Positions 12,271 to 25,299 of a DNA stretch of 64,000 nt are shown here, piece by piece (position 1 is the stretch's first letter; every line of letters starts with the position of its first letter). The notes below the pieces were generated by a model that worked only from the letters and a program-made list of their open reading frames with translations, searched no databases and had not been told where the DNA came from. The DNA is from Glycine soja (taxonomy: Eukaryota; Streptophyta; Magnoliopsida; Fabales; Fabaceae), in NCBI RefSeq assembly GCF_004193775.1, contig NC_041011.1, positions 17,937,173 to 18,001,172 on the forward strand. Direction: 5' to 3'. The position numbers were made by a program, and so were the translations under genes.

Positions 12271-13645
12271 TATTGACCAATGACGAGACAATCTTAAACT
12301 ATATATTGGGATGCCTTTAATTGTTGTTTAATTATTATGCCATTTTGATTTTGTTGTTGCCTCAAATTTCTTGTTAAACTTTTCCATATTTTTCAATTCC
12401 TCTATTTACAACTAGAATGAGAATCAAACATGTCATAAATGCTTGAACTTTAGATGATAATTTGCAACTACACATTTAGTTGGAATTGGTAAGAATTTTT
12501 TATTTCAATATTCAATATTCAATTTTGCTATTTCTTTTATCACTAATTGTGAAAGTTTGTTTATAAAATGTGAGATCAACACTTGTAATCATTCTCGCAT
12601 CATTTTACCAACAATTACATAATGGAGAAAAATTTTCTCTATTAATTTTTACGATTATTGGTATTAATATGGTATTAGTAGTATCATTCACCATATTGAC
12701 TTGATCTGTTTGTGTCAATTCACTCTCAATCTGCTTCTTTTCTTCAAAGGAAGACTTGAAAGTCATTTTTTCTATATCCTTTCTGTAAACATGGCTTGGT
12801 TCTTGCTTCTTAGTCATTGATTAGTGTGAACTACAAGTCTTAACCTGGGATTACATAAATTGGAGTTTTTCCATCCTTCATACATTGTGCTCATTATATA
12901 GATCCTTATCTATTCCCAGAACAATGAGGAGCAAGCCAACCATTTTCGTTCAAGTCTTCCATTTTCATTGAAGATGCTCATACGAAATTCTAAGATGGTG
13001 TTACACCTTTGAGTTGCTCGCTTGGAAGGACTGTGCATTTACACCTTTAAGCCACTTGTTCGAATTAAAGATGGTCTTACAAAACTTATATCAAACATTG
13101 GGAGACTCAATTTTGTAGCTTTACCTTATCGCTGGAAAAGGAAGAAAAGTTAGAGAAGGCAACACAATCCTTGGAAGACTCATCCAAAAAGTGTGTTGAG
13201 AATTAAGATTGCATGTCTAAATTTACAATTTCAACTAAAAATTATGAGTTACAAGCTTACCAGAAGCGCCAATCAGTGGACTTTGTTGCTGGCGATTTTG
13301 TCTGAGCTATCATGAGTAAAGATCGTTTACCCACTCATTAATACAACTAGCTTATTGCTAGCAAAATCGAGTCATATTCATAGTTCTGATGCTTTCAATG
13401 TTAATTTCCTTATTGTGGTAATGCTTCTTCTGATGATGAGATGGCTTTTGATCTGAGGATGAATCATCTCCACCTCGAAAAGGATCCTGCAGTGCAAGAT
13501 TGACCAAAGTTGACCAAAAAAAGTCATCCGTGTCCATTTTTTGACAAAGGAGTACACTTTTTCGAATGGAAACGACCTTCTAAGGAGACTGCATTATCTA
13601 CTAGCAATGTGTTGATTGATATTTTAGCCAAATTCTATGTTTAAA
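12271..13645. other. No recognised gene; possible decayed coding traces
   Basis: Short pieces such as one near 13,500-13,640 on the plus strand (HPCPFFDKGVHFFEWKRPSK) look protein-like but are not tied to any family I know. This stretch and the copia fragment are absent from copy 2 of the block, where 20,974 joins directly to sequence equivalent to 13,646. Confidence 0.35.
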
Positions 13646-14652
13646 GAGTAAAATTTGCAATTTTATCTTTATTGTTTTTAGTCAAATTCTATCGTTTAAG
13701 AGACCATGAAAATACCCTTTGCACATTGTTCCATTAAAGCCCTCTACTTATTATATTTTGTGATCTGAAAAACAAGACCATACCTTCTCCTACTCTTGTG
13801 ACTATTGGCCATAGTAATTTAAAAACAATAAATTGGGGCTGACGACAATGCCACCTTGAGCACCGTCATGTACAAGGTATGAAATAGGTTGATATCTTCT
13901 AACTGAATTGGTGACAGGGGTATTAGCAAGGTACAAAATATTTTCCATCATCTTTCTCCTCTAAACCCTAACCTGATTTTTTTTTATTTCAATTCACTTG
14001 CAAAGGAACACAAACACGAGTTACTGTGTTGATTTGATTAAAAGAAAATACTGAAATGGGAACTAATCTTTTGCTATCAACTTACCATAAGCATTTAAAC
14101 TACTTAATTAAATTAAGAGCAAGCTAATAATTTTTTTTTTGTTTCAAGCTTTCATTGTTGACAACTAACATTGTTAATTGATGACCGTGATGCATGTTTG
14201 TGCCAGATCATTGACAATGTTTCATAATGCAGAATAATTTATTCTTTTGCAGCATTGTGATTTTTCAATCACACTTGGATTTGGATAGGTTTCGATTAAG
14301 GCAAAAATTATGATATTTGCTAGATCAACTAAAATGTTCTTTGTACATATTTTTCTATGTATATAATATTAATTTATGTATATCTAATTTTTAATATTTC
14401 TATTATTTATTGTTATTGTATTTTTCTAATTATCATGTGATGTCTTGGGTTTTATTTGTTAGGTTTTTTTATCATTCTAATCACATTGGTGATGATGTTA
14501 ATTTAACTGTGATTCTATTTTTCTGACCTTGCTATGAAATGATATTAAAGATGTACTTGTGATTGATACAATCCAATTCAATATATACCCTATATTGTGC
14601 ATAATATTGTTTGTATGAGACAGTATTTGTTTTCATGAAATACATGAGTGGA
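13646..14652. repeat. Repeat A terminal sub-unit, partner 20,975-21,986
   Basis: From AGTAAAATTTGCAATTTTAT to CATGAAATAC(A/T)TGAGTGG, the two stretches agree apart from scattered changes. The stretch is a third diverged version of the roughly 1.08 kb sub-unit. In this copy it is interrupted at 14,652 by the LTR-like repeat; the other copy continues into GTGGATGTACACCC. Confidence 0.8.
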
Positions 14653-15989
14653 TGAAGAATGAAGAACGAAGAACGAAGAACGAACGAAGAACGAACGAAG
14701 AACGGATGAAGAACGGTGAAGAACAACAGAAAACCTTCACGGATTTGCTCACAGAAACATCTCGGAAGCGTTACGGAAGTACCTCGACTTGGATTTTCTT
14801 CACAGAAACAATTTTTTCCACCTAAAATAGCCGAAATACATAGCTAGGGGGCTGAGGGATCCTTAGAACAACCCCCTTCAGCCTATTTATAGGAAAAGTG
14901 GGGAGGAGGTTGCCGCCCAGCTCGCCCAGGCGAGCTGGGTTGCTTCCTCCAGAAGCAATCCAGCTTCGAAAAATACTCTGGAAGACCCACTTCAAAATTT
15001 CAAAATTGCTATTCGCACCCCCCATTTTGATATGTTCGCCCCCCTTCTTTCGTTATTTACGGAAAAGTTATGGAAGCCTATAGGACTTGATTTTTTTTTT
15101 CTTTTTTCTCTTCCTTCTCACCCATATTAAGTGAAATATGCTTATTTAGGGTTATGGAAATTTTACGAAAGCATTACGGGTATCCCGAAAGCCCATTTTT
15201 TAACAAAACAAGGGAGGTGGTTGCCACCTAGCTCGCCCAGGCGAGCTAGGGTGCTTCCACCTTAAGCAAGAAAATGTCCAGAAACCTCTAGAAGGGCCTA
15301 GATTTGAAAATTACTATTTGCACCCCCATTTTACTAAATACACCCCCTTTTCCCCTTTTTTGCTGATTCTTTTTCCGCAACGTTACGGAACCTCATGAAT
15401 TACGTAACGATACTTGTTTTCTTTTCGTAATGTCATGAAACTTTACGAATTAAGCAACCATCCCCTCTTTGGCTTCTGAAATGCTACGGAACTTTACGGA
15501 TTGCGCAATAATGTTCTTTCAACTCCCGACATGTCACGGAACTTCACGGATTGCCTAACGATGGGCGTCAAGTACCTCGAAGTGATCAAACGAGGGTCGC
15601 ATCCCAACAAACAGATGGTCCCCGGATGAAATTAGGGTATGCCAGCACGTGTATTAATTGTTTCTATGTTCCCATCCTTTTGGCTGGTTTTCCTTATTAA
15701 ATAAAGTTGTTTGATTTTTGCATTGGATTACATCTGTTTTGTTGTCTAAAAGTTGTGAAAACATGTTAATCAACTTCAGTTTGAGCCATGATTGTTGTTG
15801 ATCCTCAACAATTTGGGCTAAAACCCCAGTGTAGTAAACACTATGGTGTATCAAGAAGAAGTAGCAGAATATGAACAAAAGGAAGGGAACATGGGGAATT
15901 CTCATTAAGTTCTACTGAGAGAGACACATAATGAGAGGTAGCCAAGCTTCAAATATTTGAAGTTCTAGCTAGTACACTTGAATTATTAT
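14653..15989. repeat. LTR-like repeat, copy 1 (partner 45,945-47,279)
   Basis: The repeat begins with short tandem GAACGAAGAACG units and contains CTCGCCCAGGCGAGCTGGG (14,919) with a second version at about 15,232. Many ACGGAA...TTACGGA motifs follow, with the conserved tail GGTCCCCGGATGAAATTAGGG. Both copies end at the same base string (TTGAATTATTATCT), after which the flanks differ, which marks a real element boundary. I associate the CTCGCCCAGGCGAGC motif with legume gypsy-type LTR sequences from memory; the family is not proven. No coding sequence is present. The insertion separates repeat A copies 1 and 2. Confidence 0.65.
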
Positions 15990-18900
15990 CTTTTAATTCT
16001 TATAGGTACGTAGTGAATTTATTGTGATAGATTTTTAAAATTAATCAAATGTTACGGTGGTAACACTACAAGAAAAGGGGCTTATATCGACAATCATAAC
16101 AAATTGGCTTAAAAATCTTAATTGGACATATATTTTAGAAGTTTTAAGCTGTTTTTAATCTTAATTGGACATATATTGTTTTTAAACAAGGTACAAAAAA
16201 ATTCCATCAAGTTTCTCCTCTAAACCTTGTCCTGATTTTTTTATTTCTCTTCACTTGCTAAAGAATGCAAACACAAGTTACTGTGTTGATTTGATAAAAA
16301 AAAATATTGAATTGAGAACTAATCTTTTGCTATCAACTTAATTAGTAGAAACATTTAAATTGCTTAAACTAAGAGCAACATGACAGATTTTTTTTTGTTT
16401 TGAGCTTTTATTGTTGATAGCTAACAATATTTATTTATGGTTGCAATGTATTTTCATGCTAGATCATTAAATATGTTTCACAATGCAGAATAATTTATTC
16501 TTCTTAAGAATTGTGATTTTTAAATCACAATTGGATCTAGATTGGTCTCAATTTAGGCACAAATTACGATATATTTCGGATCAACAAAAATGTTGTTGTT
16601 TGGACATTTTTTCTCTGTACATAATATTAATTTATGTATATATAATTTTTAATATTTCTATTCTTTATTATTATTGTATTTTTCTAATTATCATGTGATG
16701 TCTTGGATTTCATTTGTTAGGTTTTTTTATCATTCTAATCACATTGATAATGATGCTGATTCAACTATGTTATTTTTTTCTGACCTTTCTGTTAAACAAT
16801 AGTCAAGATGTACATGTGATTGATAACACCAATTCAATATATACCCTATATTGTATATAAGATTATATTTATTAGACAATATTTGCCTTTATGAAATACT
16901 TGATGTTAAATATAAAGTATCCAAAACTACAAATAAAAAATCCTAACAAAATCGTTGATGTTTTTCTCTCAATCCCTCTTCATCTCCAAAACCACCTTCT
17001 CTTTCAACCCTTCTTCATCCCTAACTTCTCATTTTTCCTTGTCAAGATCATTAAAATACCCTTTGCGCACTTTTCCATTAAAGCCCTTTGTTTGTTTTAT
17101 TGTTTGATCCGAAAAACAAAACACTACCTTCTGTAGTTCCTGGGGCTATTGTCCATCGCAAGTTAAAAACAATAAATCATGACTGATGATAATGCCACCT
17201 CTAGCACCACCATGGACAAGGTATGAAAAAGGTTGACATCCTCTACTTGAATTGATGATAGGGGTGTTAGCAAGATACAAAAACTATTTCATCATCTTTC
17301 TCCTCTAAACCATAACTTGAATTTTTTTTTTATTTCTCTTCTTTTTGCAAAGGAACACAAGCATGAGTTACTGTGTTGATTTGATAAAATAAATATTGAA
17401 TTGGGAACTAATCTTCTACTATCAGCTTACCAAAATCATTGAAATTTCTTAAATTAAGAGAAAGTTAACGGATTCTTTTGTTTTTAGCTTTTATTGTTGA
17501 TAGCTAACATTTTTTATCGATGATACCCTTGTATTTTTGGGCTAGATCTTTGACAATATTTCACCATGCAGAATAATTTCTTCTTTTACAGCATTGTGAT
17601 TTTTCCATCACATTTGGATTTAGATAGGTTCTGATTTAGACACAAATTATGATATTTTCTTAATCAACTAAAAGGTTGTTGTTTGTACATCTTTTTGTCT
17701 GTATATGATATTAATTTATGTATATCTAATTTTTAATATTTCTATTTTTTATTGTTATTGTATGTTTTTAATTATCATGTGATGTCTTTGATTTCATTTT
17801 TTAGGTTTTTTTTATCATTCTAATCACATGGGTAATGATGTTGATTCAACTATGTAATTTTTTTCTGACCTTTCTCATATACAATAGTTAAGATGTACTT
17901 GTGATTGATACACACCAATTCAATATATACCCTATATTGTATGTAAGATTGTATTTATTAGACAATATTTGTCTTCATGTTAATTTAACTATGTGATTTT
18001 TCTCCTGACATTGTGAAACGATAGTCAAGGGAACCTATGATTGATACGGTTGAATTCAATATATATCCTTTATATATTGTGTATAAGATTGTTTGCATTA
18101 GAGACTATTTGTCTTCATGAAATACTTGAGTGGTAGATGTACACCCCATCACAACAGTAGCTTATGAATGAGATCCGTTCAGATTGATAGCTATATTCAA
18201 TTTATAACTATAATTATTTTACATACTCTTTTATTTACTTATTTAATGTGAAATTTGTTAGAATTTAATTATATGAATTGAATAGTATAAAATATCATTT
18301 ACTAAATCATTGAATTGTATACATTAATTGTATTTTTGTATTAAATTAAATAATACATTAATGAAGGAAAAGTCCCTAGAGCAAAACGTATGTTTTGGAC
18401 ATCAACCACTCCTCTCATATTACAAATGCGGGTATGAGGGCGGTTACGTGTATTGCTTATAATGCGAGTATGAGGATGTTTACTATTATACTTTTCCTAC
18501 CCTACCTATTGTCATCCCTATTGATGACCCATTTATGTGTTGTTGCTCATGATGATGATTTCTTTATACTAGTAATGAACATAATTTAGATTTGTAATAA
18601 AATACTCATAGTGTTAAATGATTTTTTTAGAATAGTTTATAATGTCATTAATATAATACTTGTCTTGGTTATTATTTTATCAAAATTTTAGAAACATTAG
18701 TAAATATGTTATTCTGAAAAAGTAAAAGTCAAACAAATATTTAAGAAATTAGATTTGATGAAAGGTATTACTATAATAAACTCTATGGTATAAAGCCAAT
18801 TTGTTGTTTGATTAAAATTTTAAATAAATTATTTTATAAAACATTATGAAGAATAAATTTCAAATATACATATATATATATATATATATGAAAAATTTAT

Positions 18901-19699
18901 TTGAAAAATGAATTAGTATGATAAAATGTATGGTATGACACAATTTTGTTATATAATTAAGTTTTTAAGAAAATTTGTTTTAAAATATCAACCATATATA
19001 AAAGAAACTTACATTTAGAAATTAAGAGTATAATATTTAATACTGGTAATAAAATATATTGAATACTATCATAGCTAATTTAATCTCTTTTTCCCTTTTT
19101 TGTACATCATTCTTGATAATTTCATTTAGTGCTTATATGAACGTAGTGAGTCTATTCAGAGAGATTTTAAAAAATAATCAAATGTTTTGGTGGTAATACA
19201 ACAAAAGGGGGCTTGAATCTTTTAAATGATTTTCTTTTTCTTTTTTGACACATGTCCAAACATTAATGTGAAATTAATTAAAATTAATTTTATGAATTTA
19301 TTAATTAAAATATATCATTAAATTTTATACATTAATTGTGTTTTTTATTAAATTAAATAATACATTAATGGTGGAAAAGTCCTTAGAGCAAAATGTATCT
19401 GATTGAAATAAACCATTATAGTCATATATATTTATGTTGAAGGTTACAAGTGTCTGTCGGTGGAGAATCACGCTTTCTAACTTTTTGCTAAATATGGTTC
19501 TTAGATATAATATGTTGATTTACTTAATTATTTTATGTCATCTTTCCTCTCTTGATATGATTCTTATGCATAATGGAAATCATGAATATGTATATGTTCA
19601 AGAAAAAGTGTTCCATATATTTTTTGGCAAGAGGATGTGAAGGAAGAGTAGAAAAATTAAATTTACGATACAAAGAATAGCATAAATTTTGAAATTACA

Positions 19700-20974
19700 T
19701 GATTAAAGATGTTGGAATGTCAAGGGAACACTGAATAAAGTGAAAAAAATATTCAACCATTCATTTTAAAATGAGTAAATCTACCTGTTACAATAATGCT
19801 ATGCACAATGGGATACTAGTTAGGCTAAAGGGAAAAACAAAGGTAGGAAATGTTTTGCTTACTCATTTCTTTGTGAAAATATGAAACATGGTAGCATGAA
19901 AAGTTCATGTAAAAATGTTTTGACAGTAGAATTCAAATAAAAAAAAATATTTGTTGATTTGAATTCTACTGTCATTGGAGCAAGTGATGCAATTCACAAG
20001 AGAATCCTTAATCTAGGTGAATGCTCAAACACTAACATGGATATTGATTCGTATAGAGAAACAATCTTTGGTAGGTAATTAATTGATTTTGATGGACAAA
20101 CAATGCCCCCTAATGATACCTCTAAAAGGTATTGTGGGTTCCATAGAATTCTAGCTGAATTCACTATAAAAGAACTAGGGAATCCCTACATGTTATCCAA
20201 ATCTTAATCCAAACATTCTCACATATTCCACAGAGCTATTCATGACACTATTTTTCTTTGTTGCTGTCAAATGTCACCTTTTCTTTCAAGGTACCTTTTT
20301 TGTGCGACTCCTATTACAATTCATACTTTCTCTCTCTTCATCTTACATGTCTTATGACTAAAGATGGATAAAACTCCTACAAAGTATACAACCAGAATTT
20401 TCCATATATTTTTTTAATGTCTTTCCATTTCTACGAAATGTTACAAAGAATTTTGGCCATTCTTGCTTTGCACAAAGTATGCTCTCTTTTAGAAGAAGTT
20501 GGGTTGGAGATTAGATTTGGTCTTGGTTATCATCTATAACTTAACTGGTCATGGTTTTAATCTTGCTTCTCCTATGGATCTTATCCTGGTTGTTGGCAAA
20601 TTAGTTTTTCGCCCGCAAGCTAAAGATGTTGTTCTTGCTAGTTTTATCTCTGTGGTTTGGGCGATCTTAAGTTGCCACAATCAAGCCTGCTTTCATAATC
20701 TTTTTGTCTCATAGCAGCAAGCAATGATCCTTATGTTTGCTCATATTTTGCTTATGGGCCGGTTATCTTACTTCAAGCTGTATGAGATCCTCTTTGAGTG
20801 AGTTTCAGGTCATCAAAGCTTTTAACTTCAATATTCATGCACCCAAGGCTGGTAAAATCATTTCATGGTTCCCTTCGCTATGGTAGGTTATTTCATGATT
20901 ACTCTGGTGCTTTCTTAAGAGGATATGTTTTATATGTGGGTATCTTTCTTTCTTTACAACTGAACTAGAGGGAG
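19700..20974 (+). mobile_element. Decayed LINE remnant, second copy
   Basis: This is the duplicate of the remnant at 9,160. It keeps the frame around 20,499-20,714 (VVWAILSCHNQACF) and the start of the RNase H part (HDYSGAFL at about 20,895). It stops at 20,974, so the CADHLANYG part is missing. It is non-functional. Confidence 0.55.
19921..19974. repeat. Perfect 18-bp-arm hairpin
   Basis: TGACAGTAGAATTCAAAT at 19,921-19,938 is the exact reverse complement of 19,957-19,974. The loop is 18 bases. It is the counterpart of 9,372-9,424, which has one mismatch. Confidence 0.7.
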
Positions 20975-22377
20975 TTTTTTAGTAAAATTTGCAATTTTAT
21001 CTTTATTTTTTTTTAGTCAAATTATATCATTTAAACGACATGAAAATACCCTTTGCACATTGTTCCATTAAAGTCCTCTACTTATTATATTTTGTGATCT
21101 GAAAAACAAGAGCATACCTTCTCCTACTCTTGTGACTATTGGCCATAGTAATTTAAAAACAATAAATCGGGACTGACGACAATGCCACCTTGAGCACCGT
21201 CATGTACAAGGTATGAAATAGGTTGATATCTTCTAACTGAATTGGTGACAAGGGTATTAGCAAGGTACAAAATATTTTCCATCATCTTTCTCCTCTAAAC
21301 CCTAACCTGATTTTTTTTATTTCAATTCACTTGTAAAGGAACACAAACACGAGTTACTGTGTTGATTTGATTAAAAGAAAATACTGAAATGGGAACTAAT
21401 CTTTTGCTATCAACTTACCATAAGCATTTAAACTACTTAATTAAATTAAGATCAAGCTAATGAATTTTTTGTGTTTCAAGCTTTCATTGTTGACAACTAA
21501 CATTGTTAATTGATGACCGTGATGCATGTTTGTGCCAGATCATTGACAATGTTTCATAATGCAGAATAATTTATTCTTTTGCAGCATTGTGATTTTTCAA
21601 TCACACTTGGATTTGGATAGGTTTCGATTATGGCAAAAATTATGATATTTGCTTGATCAACTAAAATGTTCTTTGTACATATTTTTCTGTGTATATAATA
21701 TTAATTTATGTATATCTAATTTTTAATATTTCTATTATTTATTGTTATTGTATTTTTCTAATTATCATGTGATGTCTTGGGTTTTATTTGTTAGGTTTTT
21801 TTTATCATTCTAATCACCTTGGTGATGATGTTAATTTAACTGTGACTCTATTTTTCTGACCTTGCTATGAAATGATATTAAATATGTACTTGTGATTGAT
21901 ACAATCCAATTCAATATATACCCTATATTGTGTATAATATTGTTTGTATGAGACAGTATTTGTTTTCATGAAATACTTGAGTGGTGGATGTACACCCATC
22001 ACAATTGAAGATTATGAATGAGAACCATTTATATCAATAGCTATATTCAATCTCTAATTATAACTATTTTACATACTTTTTTATTTACTTATTTTACATA
22101 AAAAAGTGATTAATGCAAAATTAATAAGAATTTAATTATATGAATTTAATAATACAAAATATATCATTTAATAAATCATTAAAAGAAAACTACATTTGAA
22201 AAACTAATTACAATAATTAATACTATTAATATAATATATTTAATACCATTAGAGCTAATTTAATCTCTTTTTTTCCTTTTTTCTACATCATACTTGATAA
22301 CTCCTTTTAGTGCTTATATGTGCATAGCGAATCTATTGTGAGAGATTTTCAAAATTAATCAAATGTTTTTGTAGTGA
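20975..22377. repeat. Repeat A terminal sub-unit and flank, copy 2
   Basis: 20,975-21,986 matches 13,646-14,652. 21,987-22,377 continues with sequence related to the start of repeat A (GATTTTCAAAATTAATCAAATG versus the version at about 5,040). No gene is seen. Confidence 0.7.
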
Positions 22378-22634
22378 CACTACAAAAAAGTGGTCCTTTA
22401 CTTGCAATCACAATCATCTGCCTTAAAAATCTTAATATGAAATATATATTTCAGCAGTTCTATACTGTTTGAACATTTTAAATGTTTTTCTTTTTCTTTT
22501 TTGACACTTGTTCCAGCATGTCACTTATGTTCTTATTGTGGTGGCATGTTTTTTGTTTATCGTGTCACCTTCATAAATATTAAATATAAAGTATTTGAAC
22601 AACAAATAAAAATAAAACCCAAAATAAATCCTTG

Positions 22635-22760
22635 AAAACCGATGTTAATGTATGATAAGTTAACATCGGTTTCTTCTAGAAAACTGATGTTAACATTAAC
22701 ATCATTTTGTTAACATCGGTTTTTTTTATTTATTGAAAACCGATGTTGGACTTACATTTT
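22635..22760. repeat. 5' subterminal hairpin motifs of the small CACTA element
   Basis: There are about three units of the form GTTAACATCGGTTT...AAAACCGATGTT, each an imperfect inverted repeat. In CACTA elements such subterminal repeats are the transposase binding region. The large relative has about eight on this side. Confidence 0.7.
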
Positions 22761-23949
22761 AAAATATATCAGACGCGAGCCCTATTTGCTCGCGCTTTCT
22801 TCTTCTCCATCTGAGCTCTTTTCTTCTCTATCTAACCTTCTTCTTCTCCACCTAGGTACATTTCATGACTCTTTCTACTCTGTAGCATGTTCTATTGAAT
22901 ACCTAGGTCTGTTTGGGGAACTTGTGCTCACTGCAAGGTCCTTTGTTTGTTTCTACTGCAAGGATTTGGTTTGTGGAACTGGTGTTCACTTTGCAGTTTG
23001 TTTGGGGTGTTCACTCGTGGTCATAGGGTCTCATTTTGATTGAGGTAAGTCGTGCTTACTTTGTAGACCTTTGAATGCTTAATGTCTATTGTAATGTGTA
23101 TAGCACCATGGCGGCCACTTCTCACTTTGAGTGTGATGTTCCAATACTTGTGACCACTGCAGTTTTGGGAGAGTTTCCAAAAGTAGAATAATGGGTAGCA
23201 TAGTGTAGTGTAGTGTTGTTCATTTTGATTGAGGTAGCGTAGTGTTTCAATAGTTGTGATCACTGTACTTGGTCTAATTTTGATTGAGGTAACATAGTGT
23301 TTTTCATTGGGGCAGGGCATGAGGAGATTGAATAATGGGTACGTAGTGTTATCACAAAACCCCTAAATACTTCCCTAGATCAGAAGTGAGCACAAAACCT
23401 GATAAATGACTAAGATGTCTTGCTACATGATGGTTGAAGTTATGCATTGTATCTTCTTGAGACAAAACAATGTTGTGAGTGCATGATTTGTCTCCCAGTG
23501 ACAAAACTACACTTGCAGTGGTCAACCAAGCTTCCTATGTGCACTAGCAAATTAAAAAGGCTATGTGGGTTGGTTGACTGATTAATTATAAGCAACGACT
23601 AGTATTCTGAACTTAATTATATATATGTTTTGGTAACATACTGTCTTGTTTCATACTAGTGAGTTTTTTTTCTTAATTTGTCGCATTTGAAACATAAATA
23701 CTTTGATGATAAGAGAACAAAAGTTCACTGCTTAATTGACCTCATGTAAATTTGATTTAACAAATCCATATGATCAGTCCCTCCAACTCATTTGTCCATT
23801 AGTACTCATTTGATCATTTGAGACTAAATATGTTGATTGTTGAAGAGTGAATGTACTACTTACTTCTGAATAAATGATTTTTCAAACTTCCTTTCTGCAT
23901 AACTCACAAAGTAGAAGCTTGTTTTTACAATCGGTGCAGTAACCAATAA
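22761..23949 (+). other. CACTA leader and decayed internal sequence
   Basis: The start resembles the leader of the large element at 28,095-28,330 (CTCGCGCT...TTCTTCTCC, then CTAGGTCTGTTT). A short run of GTAGTGTAGTGTAGTG-like triplets lies near 23,195-23,215. No transposase exon is recognised. Confidence 0.5.
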
Positions 23950-24190
23950 GTTTGACCATATTTTCGTGGTGAAGCTAACCAATCTGTTGGATAAACAGGG
24001 AGTTGTAGGACCAACAAAACTTGCAGATAGGCCGGATCATGAGGTCGATGATCCCCTATATCTGATGACATTAACCATCCCACAACTTTTTCTGAAGCCA
24101 TTACAGGTTATGTGGAATGCTACCGTGTTTGGGGTGTTTAATGAACACTTCCCCTTGTACATAAAGAATGAAGATATGTCTGAATAGCAC
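23950..24190 (+). pseudogene. CACTA second-ORF fragment upstream of Ulp1 domain
   Basis: The frame 23,966-24,187 contains DDPLYLMTLTIPQLFLKPLQ followed by VMWNATVFGVFNEHFPLYIK and NEDMSE. I recognise this type of segment from the conserved region N-terminal to the Ulp1 protease domain in the second ORF of legume CACTA elements. It is followed by a stop and loss of frame. The role of the protein in transposition is not established. Confidence 0.5.
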
Positions 24191-24479
24191 ACGATGGTCA
24201 ATGTCTCATCATATCTATTATACAGTTGTAGATTCTATAAGTCAATTTAGATTATTGTTAATTACCTAAATTATTGTTTTAAATTCATACATAATTTACT
24301 TTGTGTTAACAACAATACGCATATGACTGAGATAAGTATGACAGAGATCTAGGCAATCGTAATTTGAATCAAAAAGTTACATGAAGAACTGGATGTCTAC
24401 CTAAGAGCCTACCTGAATGGGTAAGTTAAAATGAACAAACGAATTTAAATAATGTATAATACTATAATAACCTATATTG

Positions 24480-24960
24480 GTATCCACTGCAGTGCACATT
24501 GGAAAATGGTCATCATTTTGCCTAAGGAAAATCTTTTCGTCTGGTTTTGTTTATTGCATAATAGGCCAGACAACTACCTGAAAGGAATAATTAACTGGTC
24601 AGTGTTATTTTTCAATACATTTGCATTAGCATTAGTTAGGAACATCAATATTTTAATTGTGCAATAAGAATCCTTGATTGTATTCAACAATGCTTTGAAA
24701 GGACTTGACGATACTCCACAACCTAAATCCAAGGCTGGTGCTAGGTGGATTGTTGTTAAAGTAAACAATGCTTCTACTTATATTTTATGTATGTGTAGAC
24801 TAATTTGTAGTTAACGTTGAATATTTAAATTTCATTATGTATTTAGTGTAATAGACAAAGAGGAAGCACTGAGTGTGGATATTACGTGATGCACTGGATG
24901 CCAATTATAATCGTAGGAAGTTTCAAGAATAATTGGGAAACGATAATTATTTATTTCAAA
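24480..24960 (+). pseudogene. Ulp1-like (C48) cysteine protease remnant, small CACTA
   Basis: Three exon-like pieces match those of the large element. The first (about 24,490-24,600) reads AHWKMVIILPKENLFVWFCL then HNRPDNYLKGIIN. The second (about 24,688-24,760) reads ALKGLDDTPQPKSKAGARWI. The third (about 24,847-24,940) reads CNRQRGSTECGYYVMHWMP. Ulp1 enzymes are SUMO-type proteases with a His-Asp-Cys triad. Here the HW motif and the Cys of ECGYYVM (codon TGT at 24,874) are kept. The terminal exon YFNDPR seen in the large element is absent and the upstream frame is broken, so it is inactive. Confidence 0.65.
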
Positions 24961-25299
24961 CAAATTTGATTTTGTTATGATTGGTATTATATTATTAACT
25001 TATGTTTCATCTGAAAGCTAGAAATGAAACTTAGGATGTTAGGCAAATTTGTAATTTTAGTTTACTTAGTTTACTAGCTTGCTTTAAATTTTTTACAATC
25101 CATGTCTCCTTTTAACATTGAACATTTTGTATTCATAGTTATTAATAAATTTGTCATGGAGTTTTTCTACTAAAAACTGTTTCAAAATATAATTCAAATT
25201 ATATATGTTATGCTGTGTGGTATGATTTAAAATTTGCAAATTAATTTTTGGGTTTATTGAAAAAATAGACAGTATATTAAAAAAATTCCTAATAACAAC

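Larger units (their letters stand above)
15990..20974. repeat. Segmental repeat A, copy 2
   Basis: The copy starts at TTTAATTCTTATAGGTACG and follows copy 1 from about 4,997 to 10,422. A short deletion near 16,160-16,190 removes the CCATCGCAAGTAG part of the first sub-unit. A second deletion near 19,490 removes the stretch equivalent to about 8,640-8,930. Otherwise identity is very high. The copy ends at GAACTAGAGGGAGTT, where it joins sequence equivalent to 13,646. Confidence 0.85.

Noticed and set aside
22368..22390. Palindrome TTTTTGTAGTGACACTACAAAAA, as if two CACTA ends met head to head
   Set aside because: The equivalent position in repeat A copies reads ACGGTGGTAACACTAC, so the left half probably arose by point changes; not counted as a second terminus.
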